Part shown: positions 52,697 through 60,706 of the stretch, in pieces | Layout of the letters: every line of letters starts with the position of its first letter | Numbering within the stretch: position 1 is the first letter of the stretch | Assembly: GCF_900086705.1 (NCBI RefSeq) | Contig: NZ_LT575483.1 | Coordinates: 1,817,534-1,881,533, forward strand | Reading direction: 5' to 3' | DNA length: 64,000 nt | Origin: Massilibacillus massiliensis | GTDB lineage: Bacteria; Bacillota; Negativicutes; FLKF01 | The notes under the pieces: generated by a model | Databases searched by the model: none | Seen by the model: only the letters and a program-made list of their open reading frames with translations | What the model was told of the DNA's origin: nothing | Made by a program: the position numbers and the translations under genes

Positions 52697-53526
52697 CTAT
52701 ACTCTTCCTTTACATCCGTTGCGTCTCTTAACCCATCCCCTAACAAATTAAACGCTGCCACCAACGTCAAAATTGCCAAGCCAGGCACTAGCATTTGTTC
52801 CGGATGAATGGTCATAACCTTCTGTGCCTCATTTAACATTGCACCCCATTCAGCAGTAGGTGCCTGTACGCCTAAACCTAAAAAAGATAATGCCGATAAA
52901 TTCAGAATAACCCAGCCTGTATCCAAACTCGCTAAAATCACAAGCTCCGGTAAAGCATTTGGCAGCAAATGCTTAAATAAAATAAATCGCTGACTTCTGC
53001 CGGTCGTTTGAGAAAATAAAATGTATTCTTTCGCGCTGTATTTTCGAATGATACTCCGAATCATCCGCGTATACCAAGCCCATTTTACAATCACATTTGC
53101 CAAAATCACATTACCGATTCCCACACCTAACATACCGACAAGTGCCAAAATCATAACTTGGCTTGGGAAAGATAACATCACATCACAAATGCGCATTAGC
53201 AGTTCATCCACCCAGCCACGAAAATAACCGGCAAGCATGCCGAAAAATACCCCGACTGTAATGGTCGCACTCATCGTGAATAAAGCCAAATAAAGCGTCG
53301 TTCTGATCCCATAAAGAAGCCGTGAATAAATACAGCGCCCTAACTGATCTGCCCCCAAGGGATATTGCAGAGAAAAGCTCTCATATTTATGCAAGACATC
53401 CACCTGATTTGGATCGTGCAGTGCCAGCCATGGTGCAAAAGCGCCCGCCAACAAAGTAAGCACAATAATCACTAAACTTCCCATTGCCAGATAATCGCGC
53501 TGAAGACGTTTCAACAAATCTCTCAT
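52693..53526 (-). CDS. ABC importer permease, NikC/OppC-like
   Basis: A 277-residue permease with six spans. DPNQVDVLHKYESFSLQYPLGADQLGRCIYSRLLYGIRTTL is the OppC/DppC periplasmic start; AILTLVAAFNLLGDGLRDATD ends it, and the coupling EAA-like loop precedes. It overlaps its neighbours by four bases on each side. Confidence 0.88.
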   Translation of the reverse strand: MRDLLKRLQRDYLAMGSLVIIVLTLLAGAFAPWLALHDPNQVDVLHKYESFSLQYPLGADQLGRCIYSRLLYGIRTTLYLALFTMSATITVGVFFGMLAGYFRGWVDELLMRICDVMLSFPSQVMILALVGMLGVGIGNVILANVIVKWAWYTRMIRSIIRKYSAKEYILFSQTTGRSQRFILFKHLLPNALPELVILASLDTGWVILNLSALSFLGLGVQAPTAEWGAMLNEAQKVMTIHPEQMLVPGLAILTLVAAFNLLGDGLRDATDVKEEYR

Positions 53527-54458
53527 GATTGTTCCTCCCGTAACCGCGGATTTAAAACATGCTGGACAATATCGACGATCAAATTACAAAATACAAATAA
53601 AATCGCCATCAGCAAAATATATCCTTGAATTACCGGATAATCCCGATTAAAAATCGCAGAAATACAGAGGCGTCCAATACCCGGCCAGGCAAAAATATTT
53701 TCAATAATCACCGTTCCCGCCATAAGCTGCGGAATACTCATCCCAAAAGCTGTAACGCTGGTATAAAGTGAATTTTTCAACACATGTCTTAATAAAATCC
53801 GTTTCTCGCTTAACCCCCGTACTCGTCCATAAAGCACATAATTCTCTTTCATATTCTCTAAAACATTACTGCGAATCAGCCGAACGTACGTAGAAATATA
53901 CGTAAGGGAAAGTGCTGTCGCCGGCAATATCAAATGGCGGAGTTCCCCGCTCCCGCTCGTCGGTAAAAGATTCAGTTTAATAGAAAAAAACCAGCTGAGT
54001 AATAGAGCAACCCAGTATCCCGGCATAGCGGTTCCAATAAACACCAAAACACGAAGCAGCCGATCCGCATAACTATGGGCAAAAACAGCGCTCAATATGC
54101 CAATTGGCAAACTGACAAAAATAATAATCAGTATCGTAGCAAACGTTAATTGTAGTGTCGCTGGCAGGCAGCGTTTGATCTCATCAAACACATACCGATC
54201 ATTGATATAAGATTTTCCCAAATCTAACGTCAATGCTTTTCCCAACCAGTCTACATATCGTGCAAAAAACGGCTTATTTAAGCCCAATTGTTCACGCATC
54301 GAAGCAATACTCTCCGGTGTAGGCACAACCTCATTTACCCTCAAGGCAACTTCCGCTGGATCTGCCGGCACCATCGCGATAATTGCAAACGAAAAAAAAG
54401 AAATCACAAAAAGAAGCGGAATCACCGCTAAACATCGTTTTATCAGGTAATTTCGCAA
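53523..54458 (-). CDS. ABC importer permease, NikB/OppB-like
   Basis: About 311 residues with six spans: VISFFSFAIIAMVPADPAEVALR, EQLGLNKPFFARYVDWLGKALTLDLGKSYI and the C-terminal IENIFAWPGIGRLCISAIFNRDYPVIQG are NikB/DppB motifs. I propose a TTG start at 54458, six bases after GGAAGGGG; the longer ATG frame has no ribosome site and adds a non-conserved leader. Encoded about 100 bp after the binding-protein gene. Confidence 0.87.
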   Translation of the reverse strand: MRNYLIKRCLAVIPLLFVISFFSFAIIAMVPADPAEVALRVNEVVPTPESIASMREQLGLNKPFFARYVDWLGKALTLDLGKSYINDRYVFDEIKRCLPATLQLTFATILIIIFVSLPIGILSAVFAHSYADRLLRVLVFIGTAMPGYWVALLLSWFFSIKLNLLPTSGSGELRHLILPATALSLTYISTYVRLIRSNVLENMKENYVLYGRVRGLSEKRILLRHVLKNSLYTSVTAFGMSIPQLMAGTVIIENIFAWPGIGRLCISAIFNRDYPVIQGYILLMAILFVFCNLIVDIVQHVLNPRLREEQS

Positions 54459-54557
54459 AATTATCCCCTTCCTAACCACGATTACACTTGAGGGAAAGTC
54501 GTTTCCAGGCAGCAGAAACAACTTTCCCTCTACAAAAATTATGGTTCGTTCTATTTA

Positions 54558-56144
54558 TTATTTTTCAAAATACATTTTTTCAAATGGAATTTCAAATTGT
54601 GACATATTGAACGTCACACCTTTTAAATTCTTCTTGAAGACCGCACGATTTCTTTCATAGGTCAGAGGAATATAAACGGCTTCATCATGCAAGGTTGTTA
54701 AGATATAGGTATACAGCTCCTGCCGTTTCGTTTCGTCCACAGAAATCAGTACATCATGGATTGCTTGATCCAAGGCTTTCTTATCTTTCAGGCCTTGCTG
54801 TGCATAGTAATCACCATACACCGGCAACTTCATACCTGCAATAGAAGATTGCGGATCATACGGTGTTCCCCATGAAATGTTGAAGATGATATCAAAGCTG
54901 CCGGATTTTTGTCTGTCACGATATGCTTGCTCTTCTTCTCCATTAATTTCTAAATGCACACCGATTTTTGCAAATTCACTTTGAATATACTCAGATATCG
55001 TTTTTTCCAAAACGCTGTTGCTGTTATAATGCATCCGCACTAAAAGCTCCTGTCCGTCTTTTTCACGATATTTTTTACCCTCAGCCTGTTTCCACCCGGC
55101 CTCATCCAATAACTCTGCACTGCGTTTTAAATCATAGCTAAACACTTTCAAATCAAGATTCGCATACGGCACTGTTTTCGCAAGCAGCGTATCTGCTACA
55201 CTTTCACTGCCATTAAAAATATTCGTTGAAATGCCCTCTTTATTAACACCGTGTTCCAATGCCTGACGTACGCGTAAGTCCTTTAGCGCCCCGCTTGTTG
55301 TATTCATTAATAACATCCGCGTCGAAGAAGGATCCGACATCGAAGTTGTAAATTTATCTTCTTTACTTAATTGCATAAATGAATCTGCATCGATCATATT
55401 CTTACCGAAAATCAAATCAATTTCACCGTTTTTCAGCGCTAAAACACGTGTCTGATTATCTGGAATCACCTTCATCGTCACTTTCTCAAGCTTTGGCTTT
55501 TCACCCCAATATTTTGGATTGACAGTAAATACTGCATATTCATCCGTTTTGTGGTCACCAAGTACCCAAGGACCGGTTCCTACATAAGATGTTACACCAT
55601 TCTTGGTTTGTCCATCTTTCATAGATTTCGGTGAAATGAAACGAAACGGTCTTGTTACTGCCAGTTCAGTCAACATAGGATAATACGGGTCGCTTAAAAC
55701 AAACTTCAGCGTATAATCGTCAACCACTTCTACTTTATCAATCACGCGAATCATTTCCAGCCATGTATGACGCTCTTTATTATCCATAATTGCATCAATA
55801 TTCAATTTCGCTGCTTTCGCATCAAACTTTTCTCCGTCTGAGAATTCCACGTCTTTACGCAAATGGAACGTATACACTTTTCCATCCGGCGAAATATCCC
55901 ATTTTTCCGCCAGCCAAGGTTTAATACCGTCATCGGTAATCGCAACCAAAGATTCAAAAATCATATTCTGCGCCCAAATTTCCCCACCATATAAATGAGG
56001 ATTCAAATCCCGAATATCGCGAAAATTAGCAAAAACTAATTCCTTTTTCTCAACATTTTCCTTACTTTCCGATCCGCAGCCGCCTAAAACGCCCACTAAA
56101 AAGACCATCACCAGTAAACCAACTGTTTTCCATGTTTTCTTCAT
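54558..56144 (-). CDS. ABC importer substrate-binding lipoprotein, NikA-like
   Basis: About 528 residues. A lipoprotein signal ends GVLGGCGSE. The mature part follows E. coli NikA closely: LNPHLYGGEIWAQNMIFESLV, KWDISPDGKVYTFHLRKDVEFSDGE, ELAVTRPFRFISP, GTGPWVL, SWGTPYDP and LHDEAVYIPLTY. The position that carries the nickel-ligand His in NikA (segment VPSHADF) reads VPVYGDY here, so a Tyr replaces it; the ligand or the metal complex may differ. Upstream is a promoter with a Fur-box-like site. A nickel or metallophore role fits the nearby hydrogenases. Start set after GGAGG. Confidence 0.87.
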   Translation of the reverse strand: MKKTWKTVGLLVMVFLVGVLGGCGSESKENVEKKELVFANFRDIRDLNPHLYGGEIWAQNMIFESLVAITDDGIKPWLAEKWDISPDGKVYTFHLRKDVEFSDGEKFDAKAAKLNIDAIMDNKERHTWLEMIRVIDKVEVVDDYTLKFVLSDPYYPMLTELAVTRPFRFISPKSMKDGQTKNGVTSYVGTGPWVLGDHKTDEYAVFTVNPKYWGEKPKLEKVTMKVIPDNQTRVLALKNGEIDLIFGKNMIDADSFMQLSKEDKFTTSMSDPSSTRMLLMNTTSGALKDLRVRQALEHGVNKEGISTNIFNGSESVADTLLAKTVPYANLDLKVFSYDLKRSAELLDEAGWKQAEGKKYREKDGQELLVRMHYNSNSVLEKTISEYIQSEFAKIGVHLEINGEEEQAYRDRQKSGSFDIIFNISWGTPYDPQSSIAGMKLPVYGDYYAQQGLKDKKALDQAIHDVLISVDETKRQELYTYILTTLHDEAVYIPLTYERNRAVFKKNLKGVTFNMSQFEIPFEKMYFEK

Positions 56145-56256
56145 TCTTTTTCCTCCGCATAATTCGTTACTTTTTCTTGCATGGATCATACGTTTGTGAA
56201 AATTCCGCGTAATAAATACGCATTCTTTGCTTGACATACAGGTAAACTCATCTTAT

Positions 56257-56275
56257 GATATTGATAATCACTATC
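56257..56275. promoter_or_regulatory. Fur-box-like operator of the NikA-like operon
   Basis: GATATTGATAATCACTATC matches the 19-bp Fur consensus GATAATGATAATCATTATC at 17 positions. It lies just downstream of the -10 box of the leftward promoter, where a repressor would block transcription. Confidence 0.7.
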
Positions 56276-56290
56276 TTTAGCATTGAGCAA

Positions 56291-56319
56291 ATATTATCAA
56301 ATTCTTGCATGCCTGTCAA
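56291..56319 (-). promoter_or_regulatory. Sigma-70 promoter of the NikA-like operon
   Basis: Minus strand TTGACA (56314-56319), 17-bp spacer, TAATAT (56291-56296). Near consensus. It lies between two Fur-box-like sites in the 347 bp divergent gap. Confidence 0.78.
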
Positions 56320-56338
56320 TAGATAGAATGAATTTAAC

Positions 56339-56353
56339 TGAAAATAATTCTCA
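56339..56353. promoter_or_regulatory. Second Fur-box-like site, toward the SLH porin
   Basis: TGAAAATAATTCTCA matches the 7-1-7 Fur pattern TGATAATNATTATCA at 12 of 14 defined positions. It lies about 140 bp upstream of the porin start. Confidence 0.5.
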
Positions 56354-56491
56354 ATTAAATTTAGATAACAACGCAAGAAGCTCGATAAGAAATTATTTAT
56401 ATTACACTAAATATTGAATCTAAAATTCAAATTTTCTGAATTTTTTTGTGCTTTATTTACTATAAAAACATTGCTTAAGAGGAGATTTTAC

Positions 56492-57745
56492 ATGAAAAAA
56501 CTTACGATTCCGGCTCTATCCCTGCTTGTGGGCCTTTATGCAACAAGCACAACTTTTGCAGCCCAAAACCCATTTTCTGATGTGCCATCCGATCATTGGT
56601 CAATACATACACTGACGAGTCTAGCCCATGAAGGCGTCATTGAAGGCTATGGTGACGGCACGTTCCGTGGTGACGCTAAACTTACACGCTACGAAATGGC
56701 AACGATCATTGCCAAAGCAATGGCAAAATCCAATCTGAGTACAAACGCAAGAACGCAGCTTGATCAATTATCTGCCGAATATGCCGATGAACTCCATAAT
56801 CTCGGGGTCCGAGTCACAGAACTCGAGGAAAAAAGCGACAATTTAAAAATAAACGGTCTGCTTCGCTTAGATACAAGCAAAGATGAAGTAAAAAACACAA
56901 CAAAGTCCAAAGCTCGTCTTCGTTTAGAACCAACTGCATTCGTCAATGAAGACTGGCAGATGAAAGCCAGAATTGACTATGATACAAATTTAAAAACAGG
57001 TGTAGGTGGAACCGGTACGCTAAAAATGGCTTACGCAAACGGCAACTTATTGGGCGGAAAAGTCTCTTTAGGTAAAGTGGACTATGCGGATTTTGAGAAT
57101 ATGAATGCTGCCTATGGGCTTGTTTTTGATAACTACCTGTCTGGGGCAAAAGCAGTGTTTGGCGATAAAGTTAAAGTAACGCTTGCCGGCGGACGCATGG
57201 ACTCCGAAAATACAGCTTTTGGATATGGATTTAGCAATTATCCAAATAGCTCAATTGATTATGCCGGAATTCAAATTACCGGTAACGCATCAGATAAACT
57301 TCTGCTTGGCGCAGCCTACCATTCACTGCGCGATGAAGCCTTATATAAAAATCAGTCCATTATTGAAGTTGCTGCCGATTATAAACTCTCAAACACCTTG
57401 AAATTCGGCGGCGCTTATGCAAAATCAAATCTTGATGCAAGTCAATTTAATCTTAAAAGCGACAACGAAGACCAAGCTTACAATATACAGTTGGATTATA
57501 AAGGCATCAAACGCAGTGCTCCCGGCAGTTTTGGCATCTGGGCAGCATATCGTCAGCTCGGTAATCTTGCCGTATCTGCACCTACCTATGTAGCCAGTTC
57601 CAACGGCGAAAAAGGCTACGAAATCGGCACAAAATACATGCTCGATAAAAATATTATGGGACAACTCACCTATTTCAACGGTGAAAATATCAGCTCCGAA
57701 CGTGATGTAGAACGAATCTTCGGTCGTTTAGAATTTAGATTTTAA
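56492..57745 (+). CDS. SLH-domain outer-membrane porin (OmpM-like)
   Basis: About 417 residues. Signal peptide MKKLTIPALSLLVGLYATSTTFA; one SLH domain (FSDVPSDHWSIHTLTSLAHEGVIEGYGDGTFRGDAKLTRYEMATII) at residues 26-75; a short coiled coil (TRVTELEEK-like VRVTELEEKSDN); then a beta-barrel of alternating strands ending in a C-terminal Phe (GRLEFRF). Such SLH-porins tether the outer membrane to peptidoglycan in Negativicutes. This one is smaller than many OmpM proteins and shares a Fur-like control region with a metal importer, so it may be an induced channel for the same nutrient. Start set after GAGGAGA. Confidence 0.9.
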   Translation: MKKLTIPALSLLVGLYATSTTFAAQNPFSDVPSDHWSIHTLTSLAHEGVIEGYGDGTFRGDAKLTRYEMATIIAKAMAKSNLSTNARTQLDQLSAEYADELHNLGVRVTELEEKSDNLKINGLLRLDTSKDEVKNTTKSKARLRLEPTAFVNEDWQMKARIDYDTNLKTGVGGTGTLKMAYANGNLLGGKVSLGKVDYADFENMNAAYGLVFDNYLSGAKAVFGDKVKVTLAGGRMDSENTAFGYGFSNYPNSSIDYAGIQITGNASDKLLLGAAYHSLRDEALYKNQSIIEVAADYKLSNTLKFGGAYAKSNLDASQFNLKSDNEDQAYNIQLDYKGIKRSAPGSFGIWAAYRQLGNLAVSAPTYVASSNGEKGYEIGTKYMLDKNIMGQLTYFNGENISSERDVERIFGRLEFRF

Positions 57746-57788
57746 TCAATCCCTTAATTTATGAAACATACTTTTAAAAACCAAACAG

Positions 57789-57820
57789 AAAAAAAGTATC
57801 ACAATAAAACTGCGATACTC
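57789..57820 (-). terminator. Terminator for the leftward toxin transcript
   Basis: Minus strand GAGTATCGCA and TGTGATACT pair with one mismatch, followed by TTTTTTT. A closely related hairpin lies at 57963-57998. Confidence 0.6.
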
Positions 57821-57899
57821 CTCAGCGTATAGACAAATAACATATTCATATCTATAACTTAAGAACTTAAGAAATTACGAAATCCGTTCCACTTATAAA

Positions 57900-58280
57900 C
57901 TAGTACGAAGATAGGTTGCCGACCCGCCGCCTATCTGTCCATAGTTTGTCTACAAGACTAAAGAGTATCGCAAGCAAACTGCGATACTCCATTTTTATTT
58001 TAAAGCGTTTCTTTAGTTCTTCATAAAAATTCTCTCTTGTACCAATTTGCATAACCACCACAATGATTTCCTGCGCATCAATTTGATAGGCTATCCGATA
58101 TGCAATACCATTTATCTTTACATGATATGAATAAATTGTTGCTAGATCACCTTTCAATAGATCACCAATGAACGGATTTTGTGCAATCTTATCAAGAACG
58201 ACTAGCAGCTTAGCTCGCACAGGTTTATCAAACTTTTTAAGTTCCCGTACGGCAGAATTAAGTACAACCAATTCATACAT
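57900..58280 (-). CDS. RelE/ParE-family toxin with C-terminal extension
   Basis: About 126 residues. Residues 1-90 are a RelE/ParE ribonuclease-type toxin fold: YELVVLNSAVRELKKFDKPVRAKLLVVLDKIAQNP, LKGDLATIYSYHVKINGIAYRIAYQI and IVVVMQIGTRENFYEELKKRFK. Family members normally end here. The extra 30-odd residues (MEYRSLLAILFSLVDKLWTDRRRVG...) are encoded through a terminator-like hairpin, so the original stop was probably lost. Overlaps the antitoxin gene by eight bases, the usual coupling. Start taken seven bases after GGAG. Confidence 0.85.
   Translation of the reverse strand: MYELVVLNSAVRELKKFDKPVRAKLLVVLDKIAQNPFIGDLLKGDLATIYSYHVKINGIAYRIAYQIDAQEIIVVVMQIGTRENFYEELKKRFKIKMEYRSLLAILFSLVDKLWTDRRRVGNLSSY
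57963..57998 (+). terminator. Hairpin/terminator lying inside the toxin 3' end
   Basis: GAGTATCGCA and TGCGATACTC form a perfect ten-base stem with a seven-base loop, then CATTTTTATTTT on the plus strand, enough to terminate porin mRNA. It shares its stem and part of its loop with 57789-57820, suggesting a duplicated terminator. Confidence 0.6.
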
Positions 58281-58608
58281 TTTCATTCTCCGTTTTAAGG
58301 TCGCAAAGAGAGCTATATTCTTTTTTACTATACGCCTGCTTTGCTTCAGCAACTAAACTATCCAAGGCCTCGTTCAACTGTATCTGATATTCTTTTACCG
58401 TCTGCTTCGTTACGCATTTTCCATCTTTGGCCAAATCAGCACGAATAAGATCTTGCATTTCATCAGCCACAGTACGAGGTTTAAGAATAATTGTCTCTCC
58501 ATCAATTATAATTTTAAGCTTACTGCCTGCCTTAAGTTTAAATTTATCCCGAACTTCTTTTGGCAACACGAACTGCCCCTTGCTGCTGATAACTACATCG
58601 TATTCCAT
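58273..58608 (-). CDS. AbrB/MazE-type antitoxin
   Basis: A 111-residue protein. The N-terminal SpoVT-AbrB swapped-hairpin domain reads VVISSKGQFVLPKEVRDKFKLKAGSKLKIIIDGETIILKPR; the remainder is helical and charged and should bind the toxin. Pairing of an AbrB-type antitoxin with a RelE/ParE-type toxin is less common than RelB/RelE. Ribosome site AGGAGG. The operon probably represses itself through this DNA-binding domain. Confidence 0.88.
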   Translation of the reverse strand: MEYDVVISSKGQFVLPKEVRDKFKLKAGSKLKIIIDGETIILKPRTVADEMQDLIRADLAKDGKCVTKQTVKEYQIQLNEALDSLVAEAKQAYSKKEYSSLCDLKTENENV

Positions 58609-58683
58609 AATTACCTCCTGTAAGAAGTAAGATTTCTTACTTGTATTTTACTAGATCAATCAGCTGAATTCAAGTTTAAGTAA

Positions 58684-58733
58684 AGAAAAAATCTGTCACA
58701 CGATCATCTAAGATCTCTAATGTGACAGATTTT
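58684..58733 (-). terminator. Terminator after the Fsr-like gene
   Basis: AAAATCTGTCACA and TGTGACAGATTTT form a perfect 13-bp stem, followed on the minus strand by TTTTTCTTT. It closes the MarR/MFS operon a few bases after the MFS stop. Confidence 0.8.
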
Positions 58734-58736
58734 CTT

Positions 58737-59939
58737 TTATCCTACAGTTTTTAATTTTGCTTCATGTTTATGCTCGGCAGGCTTCGGTAAAATGAATGAA
58801 CAGATTGCCGCCAATAGAGCAAAGACAGCCAAAAGTTCCATCGTTGCCGTCAGTCCATACTGATCAGCAAACATTCCCATCAAAGGAATAAACATGCCAC
58901 CTACACTAAAGGAAAGCCCTAGCGTTACACCGGATGCGAAACCTACACTCCGTGCTAAATAACTCTGCCCCAAGACAACGACCGAACTAAACGGCGAAAA
59001 CACAGCAAACCCTATTGGTATCATTAAAATATAACCGATAATCGCACTCGTTGTTTGTGACAACAACGCTACCATCGGCACCAAAAGAACATAGCTCATC
59101 TGCACTACTTTTAAATAGCCAATTTTATCTGCCAGCAATCCGCCAAGCATTGTCGTAACAATACCAAACATAAATAATAACGTCAATGCTGAACTTGCTG
59201 CTGCTGCAGAAAGGCCTGCAGCGTCTACTAAATATAACGGAATAAAACTTCTTAATCCGCAAATAACAAGTGAACTAAATATAATGAGTAAAGTTAATCT
59301 CGCAAAAGAACGCCAATCATTTTGAAGATTTTCGCTTTGCGTATTTTCTTTCTTAACCTCATTTTTTACGTCCGTTGAAGCGCCTTCAATCTCTGCCTGC
59401 ATTTTTGGCAACACGATCAATAAAAGAACTGACATAATAAAAGATACGATGCTAAACACAATCGTTCCCTTCATGCCAAAAGCTGTGACAGCTGCCACGG
59501 TAATCATCGGGCCAAACGCAAAGCCACTATTCCCACCTACAGAAAAAATACTTAAAGCAGTTCCTCTCTTGGTTCCGGAAATTTTATGAATCATGCGCGC
59601 TGCCTCCGGATGAAAAATAGCACTGCCAATTCCACTCACCGTCACCACAGCAAAAATAGCCCAATAATTTTCAAACAGTCCAACAAGCCCCATTGCAACC
59701 CCAGATAATAAAATTCCAAATGGCATCAACCAAGTTTTAGAGGATCGATCTGCCAGCCAACCAAAAGTAGGCTGCACAACCGAAGATAAAAAACAAGATG
59801 CAAACATCAATCCCGTTACAGCTTTGTAGTCCATTCCATAATACAATATAAAAAATGGCAGAATTGCAGGCAATGCACCCATTCCTATATCATTAAAGAA
59901 ATGACCTGCAGCCACTATATATACATATTTTCGATTCAT
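58737..59939 (-). CDS. MFS transporter, fosmidomycin-resistance (Fsr)-like
   Basis: A 400-residue major facilitator with twelve spans. GHFFNDIGMGALPAILPFFI in span 1, SSVVQPTFGWLADRSSKTWLMPFG after span 2 and GIGSAIFHPEAARMIHKISGTKRGTALSIFSVGGNSGFAFGP in spans 4-5 match the Fsr subfamily, especially the SAxFHPEA motif. Fsr proteins export fosmidomycin and similar compounds. Encoded 115 bp after a MarR regulator in the same direction, consistent with inducible efflux. Confidence 0.88.
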   Translation of the reverse strand: MNRKYVYIVAAGHFFNDIGMGALPAILPFFILYYGMDYKAVTGLMFASCFLSSVVQPTFGWLADRSSKTWLMPFGILLSGVAMGLVGLFENYWAIFAVVTVSGIGSAIFHPEAARMIHKISGTKRGTALSIFSVGGNSGFAFGPMITVAAVTAFGMKGTIVFSIVSFIMSVLLLIVLPKMQAEIEGASTDVKNEVKKENTQSENLQNDWRSFARLTLLIIFSSLVICGLRSFIPLYLVDAAGLSAAAASSALTLLFMFGIVTTMLGGLLADKIGYLKVVQMSYVLLVPMVALLSQTTSAIIGYILMIPIGFAVFSPFSSVVVLGQSYLARSVGFASGVTLGLSFSVGGMFIPLMGMFADQYGLTATMELLAVFALLAAICSFILPKPAEHKHEAKLKTVG

Positions 59940-60054
59940 TTTTCTTTCCCCCTAGTATACCTCTCCCCTGCTATGCGCGCACGACTTCCCGCCCAACTAC
60001 GCTGTACCCTACCGGACGAAAATTCGTGTATCCTACGGCTTTAAACTTTGCCGA

Positions 60055-60513
60055 CTAATCATCAAACGTCTCATTTTCTTCTATATCATACATTTGATTT
60101 ATTTCATCAAGAAACCGTAAAATAATCGATTGTTCAGCTTCACTATACGCAGATAAAAGCGATAATTTCTCCTGCATCGCTTGATTATGACATTTTTTAT
60201 GTGCCACATATATTTCTTTTCCCTGCTCTGTTAAGTAAAAATAAACTTCTTTATTATTTTCAGGCTTTTGATAGCTCACAATAAACTTCTTACACAATAA
60301 TTTCTTGCAGATTTTGCTGATTGCCCCCCTTGTCATCCGCATCTCAGCAGCCACTTTGGTTACATTTGCATCCTCAATTGAACCAATTTTATCAATGCAA
60401 TGTGCCTCCGCCAAATAAATGCCTGCGAAAATTTTATCCCGATGCTGTTCTAACAAATCTGACCGCTCTTGTATACGCGTCAATGATTTTACAATTTGTA
60501 TCGCTGTTTTCAA
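60055..60513 (-). CDS. MarR-family transcriptional regulator
   Basis: About 152 residues with the winged-helix MarR core: DANVTKVAAEMRMTRGAISKICKKLLCKKFIVSYQKPENNKEVYFYLTEQGKEIY. I place the start at TTG 60513, just after GGGGGAGG; the longer ATG frame lies over the operator and lacks a ribosome site. Two similar 18-bp dyads (60527-60544, 60563-60580) flank its promoter, indicating autorepression. It probably also controls the downstream Fsr-like exporter. Confidence 0.87.
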   Translation of the reverse strand: MKTAIQIVKSLTRIQERSDLLEQHRDKIFAGIYLAEAHCIDKIGSIEDANVTKVAAEMRMTRGAISKICKKLLCKKFIVSYQKPENNKEVYFYLTEQGKEIYVAHKKCHNQAMQEKLSLLSAYSEAEQSIILRFLDEINQMYDIEENETFDD

Positions 60514-60526
60514 CGAACCTCCCCCT

Positions 60527-60580
60527 TTGTTTCCAAGGAAACAATACAAGTGTAACATTATTTTATTTCCTTGTAAACAA
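60527..60580 (-). promoter_or_regulatory. MarR promoter with twin operators
   Basis: TTGTTTCCAAGGAAACAA (60527-60544) is a perfect palindrome; read on the minus strand, 60563-60580 is TTGTTTACAAGGAAATAA, matching 16 of 18. The promoter TTTACA (60572-60577), 17-bp spacer, TACACT (60549-60554) lies between and under them: one site covers -35, the other the transcription start region. Confidence 0.75.
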
Positions 60581-60584
60581 AATT

Positions 60585-60690
60585 AAAAATACCATCTTAC
60601 CAAAATCCGCAAATTTTCTTCAAACAAGCAGATTTCTTATCAGTAAGTTGGTATTTTTCATCCTTTGAAACGTATTTTCCCCAAAAGTCG
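60585..60690. repeat. Dispersed palindromic repeat, copy 2
   Basis: Arms AAAAATACCATCTTAC (60585-60600) and GTAAGTTGGTATTTTT (60643-60658) with one mismatch; loop words CAAAATCCGC and AGATTTCTT; tail TTTTTCATCCTTTGAAACGT onward. These match copy 1 at 49514-49627 in order and spacing. It also serves as a terminator between the convergent end of hyaC copy 2 and the MarR promoter. Confidence 0.65.
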
Positions 60691-60706
60691 CAGCTATGAA
60701 CCTAGG

